Part shown: positions 16,292 to 22,239 of the stretch, in pieces
How the letters are laid out: each line of letters begins with the position of its first letter
Position numbering within the stretch: position 1 is the stretch's first letter
From: DASQHM01 sp035632095
GTDB taxonomy: Bacteria; Pseudomonadota; Alphaproteobacteria; Ferrovibrionales; Ferrovibrionaceae
Length of the DNA: 33,648 bases
Assembly: GCA_035632095.1 (NCBI GenBank)
Contig: DASQHM010000176.1
Location: 1 to 33,648, forward strand
Reading direction: 5' to 3'
Position numbers and translations under genes: made by a program
Notes under the pieces: model-generated
Told to the model about the DNA's origin: nothing
The model's database searches: none
Seen by the model: the letters and a program-made list of their open reading frames with translations, nothing else

Positions 16292-17239
16292 CTATACCAG
16301 CGGTTCCGTATCGAAGGCTTCCAAATCGGTGCTGAGCGGCAGGTAGTGCGGCGCGAATTCCGTCTTCGCGGCGTCGGCCAAGGCTTCCGCGGTCCATTCG
16401 CCCGAACCGGCGCGGCGCGCGATGGGGCGCGGCTGGCTGAACAGAAACACTTCGCGGCCGCGCACGCCGAATATCTGTCCGCTGATCCCGGCGCCGAAGT
16501 CGGAGACGAGCCAGCCGACCACATTCGCCACGTGGCGCGCCTGCACCTTTTGCGCACGCGCCTTGTAACTCGCCTGCGCGTCGTTGGCCGGCTTGATGCT
16601 GTCGGTGACGCGGGTGGCGGCGAACGGCGCCACCGCGTTGCAGGTCACGTTGTTGCGCTGCATGTCGAGAGCGACCACGCGCGTCAGCCCGACCAGGCCG
16701 GCCTTGGCCGAGGCATAGGCGGCCTGGCCGTAGTTGCCGTAGAGGCCGGCGGTCGAGACGATGTTGACGATGCGGCCCCAGGTGTAGGTCTTGCCGCCGC
16801 GCCCGGACTTGCCGTGCTCGCGCATGATGGGCGTCGCTGCGGCGAGCACATACCACGCGGCGGAGAGATTGTTGCGGATCACCGCTTCCCAATCTTCCGG
16901 ATTGCCCTTGAAGATGAATGCGTCGCGCAGGATCGCGGCGTTGTTCACCACGATGTCGATGCCGCCGAAGGCGTCGCGCGCCAAAGCGACGCAGGCCGCG
17001 GCGGTCGAGGGGCTGGCGATGCTTTCCGTATAGGCGACCGCATTGGCCCCGATCGATTTCGCGACCTCCTGGGCGATCAGCGGATCGGCGCCGTCGCCGG
17101 CAATGGACGTGCCGTTGTCGGCCACCACGACCTTGGCGCCCGCTTGGCCCAAATGTTCGGCGATGGCCTTGCCGATGCCGCGTCCGGCGCCCGTGACCAG
17201 GGCCACCCGTCCGGAAAGAAGTTGCGACGCGCCGCTCAT
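16292..17239 (-). CDS. SDR family oxidoreductase, HSD17B4/MFE-2-like
   Basis: A 315-residue short-chain dehydrogenase, longer than the classical ~250. It has GAGRGIGKA for the cofactor, NNAAIL, and a catalytic region AGLYGNYGQAAYASAKAGL with the Tyr-x3-Lys pair. The sequence around it resembles the peroxisomal multifunctional enzyme 2 dehydrogenase domain, which oxidises 3-hydroxyacyl-CoA. The extra C-terminal ~60 residues (IFGVRGREVFLFSQPRPIARR and onward) also fit that group. ATG 17239 overlaps the reductase stop (ATGA). It may oxidise a hydroxylated CoA intermediate of the aromatic route; that is inference. Confidence 0.86.
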   Translation of the reverse strand: MSGASQLLSGRVALVTGAGRGIGKAIAEHLGQAGAKVVVADNGTSIAGDGADPLIAQEVAKSIGANAVAYTESIASPSTAAACVALARDAFGGIDIVVNNAAILRDAFIFKGNPEDWEAVIRNNLSAAWYVLAAATPIMREHGKSGRGGKTYTWGRIVNIVSTAGLYGNYGQAAYASAKAGLVGLTRVVALDMQRNNVTCNAVAPFAATRVTDSIKPANDAQASYKARAQKVQARHVANVVGWLVSDFGAGISGQIFGVRGREVFLFSQPRPIARRAGSGEWTAEALADAAKTEFAPHYLPLSTDLEAFDTEPLV

Positions 17240-18261
17240 GACGCCGCCAGCCGGGCCTTGTCCGCCTCGGTGTAGAACGCATCCGCGTGGCAATCTTCCT
17301 TGCGCACGCCGAGCTTCCGCAACGCCGAGACGCAGGTCTCCACCATGATCGGCGGCCCGGCCAGATAGGCCTTGGCGCCGTCCAAATCGGCAAAGTCCTG
17401 CGCCAGCACGTCCGACAGGAAACCCTTGCGCCGGCTGGTCGGACCGCTCGGCTCAGAAAGCACCGGCGTGAAGGCGATGTTGGGGTGCGAGGCGTTGAGC
17501 GCGCGGAAGTGATCCTCCAGATAGAGGTCGCGCTCGTCGCGCACGCCGAAATAGAGGCTCACCGGCTGGCGCAATCCGAGCGCCGCGATGCGTTCGACGA
17601 TCGATTTGATCGGCGCCAGGCCCGAGCCGCCGGCCACGGCGACGATCGGCCCGGTGTGTTTTTCGCGCAGGTACGACACGCCGCGCGGTCCTTCGACCCG
17701 CACCTTGTCGCCGACCTTCACGCCGCTCTGCACGAAATGCGACACGGCGCCGCCGGAGACGGCGCGGATGTGGAATTCGAGCATTGCATCGTCGGGCCGG
17801 TTGGCCATGGAAAAATCGCGCGCGGGCAGGCCGTCGAACGTCACTTCCGCGTATTGGCCGGCGGAGAAGCTGAACGGTCCTCCGGATTCGATAGCGAGCC
17901 GCACGCGGCGAATGTCGTGGGTCACGGCATCGATCGATGCGACGCGGCAGACGAGCTTGCGCAAAGGATGCGCCGCCACTTCGTCCGGTTCGAGCCAGGC
18001 GATCTCCACGTCGCTCCACGGCATGGAGCGGCAAGCGAGCACCAGGCCGCTCGCCTTTTCTTCGGCGGTCAGCGCGTAGTCGGAATAGGGTGCCATCTCC
18101 ACGTCGCCGGAGATCAGCACGGACTTGCAGGCGCCGCAGTTGCCCGACTGGCAACCGCACGGATAGTCGTGGCCGGCCGACAGCGCGGCATCCAGAATCG
18201 TCTGCCCTTCCGCAACCTGTAGCGGCTCGGGCAACTGGCGCACTTTCACGCGAAACGGCAT
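17236..18261 (-). CDS. 2Fe-2S ferredoxin/FAD/NAD oxidoreductase (oxygenase reductase)
   Basis: A 341-residue reductase. An N-terminal plant-type ferredoxin has its four cysteines in YPCGCQSGNCGACKS and LACRS. An FAD domain follows (SAGQYAEVTF, RDFSMANRPDD), then an NAD domain (VAVAGGSGLAPIKSIVERI, YFGVRDERDLYLEDHF, YLAGPPIMVETC). This order is that of naphthalene dioxygenase and phenol hydroxylase reductases; PaaE has its ferredoxin at the C-terminus. It passes electrons from NADH to an oxygenase, here most likely the diiron protein two genes on. ATG 18261 begins the ferredoxin; the frame is open to 18348, but that part lacks domain sequence and runs towards the operator. Probable first gene of the operon. 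Confidence 0.9.
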   Translation of the reverse strand: MPFRVKVRQLPEPLQVAEGQTILDAALSAGHDYPCGCQSGNCGACKSVLISGDVEMAPYSDYALTAEEKASGLVLACRSMPWSDVEIAWLEPDEVAAHPLRKLVCRVASIDAVTHDIRRVRLAIESGGPFSFSAGQYAEVTFDGLPARDFSMANRPDDAMLEFHIRAVSGGAVSHFVQSGVKVGDKVRVEGPRGVSYLREKHTGPIVAVAGGSGLAPIKSIVERIAALGLRQPVSLYFGVRDERDLYLEDHFRALNASHPNIAFTPVLSEPSGPTSRRKGFLSDVLAQDFADLDGAKAYLAGPPIMVETCVSALRKLGVRKEDCHADAFYTEADKARLAAS

Positions 18262-18350
18262 CGGCCAGACTTCTGTCTGTCTAAGGTGCTTCGAATGACT
18301 TTGGGCATACACAAACCGCTCCGGTCCAAGCATAAATCCTTGAACCAAAG

Positions 18351-18369
18351 TTGTTTGCTACCCAAACAA
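18351..18369. promoter_or_regulatory. Candidate MarR operator upstream of the reductase operon
   Basis: TTGTTTG-CTACC-CAAACAA is a perfect 7-base inverted repeat with a 5-base spacer, about 90 bases upstream of the reductase start. The form TTG...CAA with centre-to-centre spacing near one helical turn is typical of winged-helix dimers of the MarR family, and a MarR gene is divergent from this operon. The inner edge lies 16 bases upstream of a possible -10 (TATGCT on the minus strand), so it would overlap the -35 position. Confidence 0.6.
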
Positions 18370-18468
18370 TAATCTACCAGAGATAGGCCACGGTTGCACG
18401 AGGAATCGCCGCATCGCGCGGTCACGGCTAAACCTTTGAAAAGGCAAAGTTTAATGCCCAAGAAAGCA

Positions 18469-18501
18469 GAAGCCCCCGACCGGGGGGAGGTCGAGGGCTT
18501 C
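18469..18501 (-). terminator. Terminator-like hairpin, minus-strand sense
   Basis: Two 13-base arms (18469-18481 and 18489-18501) enclose a 7-base loop. Read on the minus strand the only non-Watson-Crick pair is a U-G wobble; read on the plus strand it is an A-C mismatch. The fold is therefore better in minus-strand RNA. It is followed there by the pyrimidine-rich TGCTTTCTT. Outer CCAAGA/TCTTGG segments (18458-18463 and 18506-18511) extend the stem. No gene on the minus strand clearly ends here, which hints at a small RNA or leader. Confidence 0.45.
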
Positions 18502-18782
18502 CCGCTCTTGGCGAACAGGCGCCGGCAGGGGACAACCCGGCGCCAACGGTTGAAATCCGGGCGCATCGGGGGGGCGACGCGCCTCGGACAGCTTCAGCCG
18601 TTTCGTTTCCATATAGGAGGCGCGGTCCGATTCACCAGAGGCAGCGGCATGCTGTTCTCGCATGCCGGACGCCACAGACCATGCGGTTTCGCGATATCAT
18701 GATGCGGTCGCCGCGCCCCGATACTTGGGGCATCAAATCGTTGGCGAAGCCAGCCATGTTTAGGGGCCATGACTAGGGGGAA

Positions 18783-19268
18783 GTGTTGAGCACCGTTTCC
18801 GGAAGCCGACCACCAACTCCGCGCCGCCGCCGGGTGTCGTATGGCGTCCTGCCCGAGCTGATCGGCTACAACATGCGGCGCGCGCAGGTGGCGATCTTTC
18901 TCGACTTCGCGCGCAGCCTCGATGGCCTTGACGTCACGCCGGGACAATTCGGGGTGCTCACCATCATCGAAAGCAACTCGGGCCTCAATCAAAGCGAACT
19001 CGGCGAAGCCATGGGCGTCGATCGCTCGACGGTCGTCGCCGTCATCGACCGTCTCGAAGGCCGCAAGCTGGTCGCGCGCCATCCGGCGCCGAACGACCGC
19101 CGCTCCTACGCGCTCGAGTTGACCGACGAGGGGCGCGCCTTGCTGGAACGGGTCCGTCCGCTGGTCGCCGCCCATGAAGAGCGCCTGGCAGCGGGCTTGA
19201 GCGAAACCGAGCGCGGCACGTTGATCGCGCTGCTTCGGCGCGTCATCGCGAATCTGGGCCCGCTCTAG
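18783..19268 (+). CDS. MarR family transcriptional regulator
   Basis: About 160 residues. The winged helix is clear: LNQSELGEAMGVDRSTVVAVIDRLEGRKLVARHPAPNDRRSYALELTDEGRALLERV, with the DRR wing tip of MarR proteins. N-terminal helices (PELIGYNMRRAQVAIFLDFA) and the last helix form the dimer domain, where phenolic ligands bind in the family. The start is uncertain: GTG 18783 lies 2 bases from the AGGGGG box, TTG 18786 has 5-base spacing and may be preferred. It is divergent from the reductase-SDR-diiron-gentisate genes and probably represses them until an aromatic compound binds. It is convergent with the LolA-like gene, 17 bases away. Confidence 0.9.
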   Translation: MLSTVSGSRPPTPRRRRVSYGVLPELIGYNMRRAQVAIFLDFARSLDGLDVTPGQFGVLTIIESNSGLNQSELGEAMGVDRSTVVAVIDRLEGRKLVARHPAPNDRRSYALELTDEGRALLERVRPLVAAHEERLAAGLSETERGTLIALLRRVIANLGPL

Positions 19269-19285
19269 GAGATAGCGCCGGCAGC

Positions 19286-19921
19286 CTATTGGATTTCGCG
19301 CATGCGCGGCGAGGGGTCGTGGAAGACGAACAACGTGTTTTTCAAGTCGACATTCGTCTGCACCTGGTCGAGCGACACGGTGGTGTCCTGGCCTTGCGCG
19401 TCGGTCAACGTCCACTTGTGCAGCGTCAGCGGCTGATCCGAAAACACCAGCATGAGCTGGCCATCCTTCGGCTTGGCGGGATCGTAGAGCGAAACCCGTA
19501 GCGCGCCCGGACTGCGTTCGATCCGCTTCACCGCGACCTCGCCGCCGAACTTGATCGTATCGCGCACGAGAATGCTGAGCGGCGTGGAGCCGAGCGGCAC
19601 GCGCGTGGTCTGGTTCAGTTCCTTGTCGTGGTACACGACCCATACGCCGTCGGCCACCACCAGGATCGGCACCGGGGGATCGTATTCGAAGCGGATGCGT
19701 CCGGGACGGCGCAAATAGAGGCGGCCCGAGCTCAACGATCCGTCGGGCGCGAATTGGGTGAATTTCGCCTCGAGGCTCTGAATGCCGTTGAGATAGCCTT
19801 CGACCCGGGCCAAATCGGCGCCGTCGACCTGATTGGCCGCCGCATGGCTCGCGGACCTCAATCCCGCGGTCAGCAGCGGCGCCAAGGCCAGCGCGCCAAG
19901 AAATGTCCGGCGGTCGTACAT
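19286..19921 (-). CDS. LolA-like outer-membrane lipoprotein carrier protein
   Basis: A 211-residue exported protein. The N-terminus MYDRRTFLGALALAPLL has an RRxFL pattern that could be a Tat signal, with likely cleavage after ASHA. The mature part has the LolA features LNGIQSLEAKFTQFAPDGSLSSGRLYLRRPGRIRFEYDPP and later PLTLHKWTLTDAQGQDTTVSL. LolA carries lipoproteins from the inner membrane to the outer-membrane receptor. The gene is the last of a four-gene minus-strand group, 32 bases after a lipoprotein gene. It may be the main lolA or a specialised paralogue; the expected neighbour ftsK is absent here. Confidence 0.85.
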   Translation of the reverse strand: MYDRRTFLGALALAPLLTAGLRSASHAAANQVDGADLARVEGYLNGIQSLEAKFTQFAPDGSLSSGRLYLRRPGRIRFEYDPPVPILVVADGVWVVYHDKELNQTTRVPLGSTPLSILVRDTIKFGGEVAVKRIERSPGALRVSLYDPAKPKDGQLMLVFSDQPLTLHKWTLTDAQGQDTTVSLDQVQTNVDLKNTLFVFHDPSPRMREIQ

Positions 19922-19953
19922 GGCGCGTGTTGTCGCATTCGACTGGGGCGCAA

Positions 19954-20454
19954 TCAAGGCGGTTCCGGCGCCGGGACAGTGGCGAAGCTTGCCGGCCCGC
20001 CCGGCGCGCCGAGGCGCAGTCGGATTTGCCAGAGCTGCCAGGTGGTCCGGTACGCCGCCATGTCGGGCACGAGAACGCGCGTCTTGCTTTCGATCGGCGT
20101 CCCGTGGTGCTGGCCCCAGCCGAAGACGGGCACGGATACGCCGATGCCGGCATCGACCCCGCTCCGCGACCCGCCGCCGCCCACGATGCCCACATGCGGC
20201 TCCATGGCGTCGTCCGGCCCGCCGAGCTTCCGGCGATGGATGTCCGTGGCGAAGACCGTCGCGCCGTCCGGCGCGATGAGCTCGGCCCGGTCGAGCGGCT
20301 GCGGATCGATCACGGTTACGGCGATGGTCGCGCCGTCGGACAGAAATTCGGCGGATGCGGCGGGCCGCGCCATTTGCCTCGGCCGGGACTCCCGGTCGCC
20401 CGAACACGCCGCAAGCAGCGAAAGCGCAATGAGTGCCGCAATCGGCCGCAACAT
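19954..20454 (-). CDS. Putative lipoprotein of unknown function
   Basis: A 166-residue protein with a lipoprotein signal MLRPIAALIALSLLAACSG; LAAC is a standard lipobox with the lipidated Cys at 17. The mature region has a beta-rich opening (FLSDGATIAVTVIDPQPLDRAELIAPDG) and a glycine-rich patch (VGIVGGGGSRSGVDAGIGVSV), and it ends in a proline-rich tail. I do not recognise a family. ATG 20454 is 4 bases after the alcohol dehydrogenase stop. Its place next to a LolA-like gene fits a periplasmic or outer-membrane protein. Confidence 0.75.
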   Translation of the reverse strand: MLRPIAALIALSLLAACSGDRESRPRQMARPAASAEFLSDGATIAVTVIDPQPLDRAELIAPDGATVFATDIHRRKLGGPDDAMEPHVGIVGGGGSRSGVDAGIGVSVPVFGWGQHHGTPIESKTRVLVPDMAAYRTTWQLWQIRLRLGAPGGPASFATVPAPEPP

Positions 20455-20458
20455 GGCT

Positions 20459-21445
20459 TCACCGGATGGTCAAAACCGCCGCGCCGGTTACCCGGCCTTG
20501 GAACAGGTCGTTCAATGCCGCATTGGCGTCGGCGAGCGCATAGGTCTGCGTCTCGGTGCGGATCGGAATGCGCGGCGCCAGCGCCAGGAACTCTTCACCG
20601 TCGGCGCGCGTGAGGTTTGCCACCGAGCGGACCGTGCGTTCCTGCCACAGCAGCGCATAGGGAAAGCTCGGGATATCGCTCATGTGGATGCCGGCGCAGA
20701 CCACGGTGCCGCCGGGTGCGGTCGCCCGCAGGGCCGCCGGGACCAGCGCGCCCACGGGCGCGAAAATGATCGCCGCGTCGAGCGGCTCGGGCGGCGGCGA
20801 ATCCGAACCGCCCGCCCAAACGGCGCCGAGCTTGCGCGCGAAGTCTTGGCCGGCCGCATCGCCGGCGCGGGTGAAGGCGAAGACCTCGCGGCCCTGATGG
20901 CGTGCCACTTGCGCCACGATATGCGCCGCGGCGCCGAAGCCGTAGATGCCGAGACGGCGCGCATCGCCTGCCATTTTCAGGCTGCGATATCCGATCAAGC
21001 CGGCGCACAGCAGCGGCGCAGCCTCGACGTCGGTGAAGCCCTCGCCGAGCGGAAAGGCGAAGCGCTGATCGGCCAGGCAATAGTCGGCGAAACCGCCGTC
21101 GATGGTATAGCCGGTGAAGCCCGGGCGCTCGCAGAGGTTCTCGCGGCCGCTTCGGCAGTAGCTACAGGCGCCGCACGTCAATCCGAGCCAGGGCACGCCG
21201 ACGCGCTCGCCGATGCGGAAGCGTTCGACGCCGGGCCCGAGCGCCGCGACGCGCCCGACGATCTCGTGGCCGGGCACGATCGGCAGTTTCGGATGCGCAA
21301 GCTCGCCGTGGCATACGTGCAGATCGGTGCGGCAGACGCCGCAGGCCGCGACCTCGACCGAGATCTGGCCGGGTCCGGGTTCGGGTTGCGCCACGGTATC
21401 GAGGCGGAGCGGTTCGCCGGCGCGATGCAGCCGCATGGCTCTCAT
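20459..21445 (-). CDS. Zinc-dependent alcohol dehydrogenase family protein
   Basis: A 328-residue medium-chain dehydrogenase. Catalytic zinc ligands are in CGVCRTDLH and PGHEIVGRV; the structural zinc four-cysteine loop is CGACSYCRSGRENLC. The NAD-binding turn reads YGFGAAAHIV, an atypical form of the glycine-rich motif that occurs in the AdhA-like branch. It oxidises alcohols or reduces aldehydes in the cytoplasm; substrate unknown. It lies between the GST gene (19 bases upstream) and the lipoprotein gene. ATG 21445 is used; ATG 21436 is also possible. Confidence 0.9.
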   Translation of the reverse strand: MRAMRLHRAGEPLRLDTVAQPEPGPGQISVEVAACGVCRTDLHVCHGELAHPKLPIVPGHEIVGRVAALGPGVERFRIGERVGVPWLGLTCGACSYCRSGRENLCERPGFTGYTIDGGFADYCLADQRFAFPLGEGFTDVEAAPLLCAGLIGYRSLKMAGDARRLGIYGFGAAAHIVAQVARHQGREVFAFTRAGDAAGQDFARKLGAVWAGGSDSPPPEPLDAAIIFAPVGALVPAALRATAPGGTVVCAGIHMSDIPSFPYALLWQERTVRSVANLTRADGEEFLALAPRIPIRTETQTYALADANAALNDLFQGRVTGAAVLTIR

Positions 21446-21464
21446 CGCACCGTGCCCCGGCGGC

Positions 21465-22100
21465 TCAGGCCGCCACGTCTTCCTTCGGCATCAGGTCGTA
21501 TTGCAGCTTGAAGCCGCTGAGCTTCGACAGCCGCTCGGACCAGGCCTTGATGTTCGGATAGTTGGCGATATCGAAGCCGCCTTCGCTCATGCTGGCGACG
21601 GGCGCCCAGCAGGCGACGTCGGCGATGGTGGCGTCCTTGCCGACCAGGAACGGTGCTTTGCCGAGCGACTCTTCCAACACCTTCAAGCCCGCCTCGCCGG
21701 CGTCGCGATACGCCTTGGCCACGTTGGCATCGGTGTTGGGCGCGAACTTCTGGATGAAGCGCGAGCGGTAGAGGCCGGGCGCCAGGCGGTCCGCCTCCCA
21801 AGCCATCCACTCCTTGGCGTGCCAGCTATGGGCCTTGTCTGGGCCGCGATACTTGCCCGCCAGATCCGACAGATAGTCGAGAATGACGTTCGATTGCACC
21901 AGCACGACGTCGCTGTGGCGGAGCGCCGGCACCTGCCCGTAGCGGTTGATCGCCAGGTATTCAGGCGTTTTGTGCGCGCCTTTGGTCAGGTCCACCAGGC
22001 GGAAACCGAACTTGATGCCGCAGAGCGACAGCATCAATCCGGCCTTATAGCTCGGCCCCGACAACCAATGGCCGTACAGCAAAAAACTGCTCGTTGCCAT
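21465..22100 (-). CDS. Glutathione S-transferase family protein
   Basis: A 211-residue GST. The N-terminal thioredoxin-like domain has FLLYGHWLSGPSYKAGLML and INRYGQVPALRHSDVVLVQSNVILDYLSD, including the cis-Pro and the glutathione-binding SNVI (usual ES-I) loop. The C-terminal helical domain has the conserved DATIADVACWAP. It conjugates or isomerises substrates using glutathione. A maleylpyruvate isomerase role, which would follow gentisate dioxygenase, is possible but the sequence does not single it out. It starts the minus-strand group GST, alcohol dehydrogenase, lipoprotein, LolA-like, and is divergent from glnD. Confidence 0.87.
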   Translation of the reverse strand: MATSSFLLYGHWLSGPSYKAGLMLSLCGIKFGFRLVDLTKGAHKTPEYLAINRYGQVPALRHSDVVLVQSNVILDYLSDLAGKYRGPDKAHSWHAKEWMAWEADRLAPGLYRSRFIQKFAPNTDANVAKAYRDAGEAGLKVLEESLGKAPFLVGKDATIADVACWAPVASMSEGGFDIANYPNIKAWSERLSKLSGFKLQYDLMPKEDVAA

Positions 22101-22239
22101 GTCCCCGCGTCCTCCCGCAATGTTCCCGGCTGCCAGCCTTACGACCGCGAGACGCCCCCCGTCAAGCGGAGCGCAACCTGCCTGCGTTTTGTCACGAAAC
22201 GCGCTAGATTAGGCGGACCAAGTCCGCAACGGATTCGGC

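Larger units (their letters stand above)
18262..18782. other. 521-base intergenic region: operator, hairpins, no convincing gene
   Basis: This gap lies between the reductase operon and the divergent MarR gene. The left 120 bases are unusually AT-rich and hold the 7-5-7 palindrome and a candidate minus-strand -10 (TATGCT, 18334-18329). Further right are an imperfect inverted repeat with CTTTG-aaaagg-CAAAG at its centre (18429-18453), a terminator-like hairpin (18469-18501), a perfect 8-base-pair GC hairpin (18518-18525 with 18537-18544) and a perfect 8-base-pair palindrome CGGCATGC-7-GCATGCCG (18645-18667). Short open frames exist on both strands, but none resembles a protein I know. Confidence 0.7.

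Noticed and set aside
18454..18702. A small basic protein (82 codons) from ATG 18454 in the intergenic gap.
   Set aside because: Overlaps the hairpins, codon bias fades along its length, no recognised similarity. Kept as a non-coding region.
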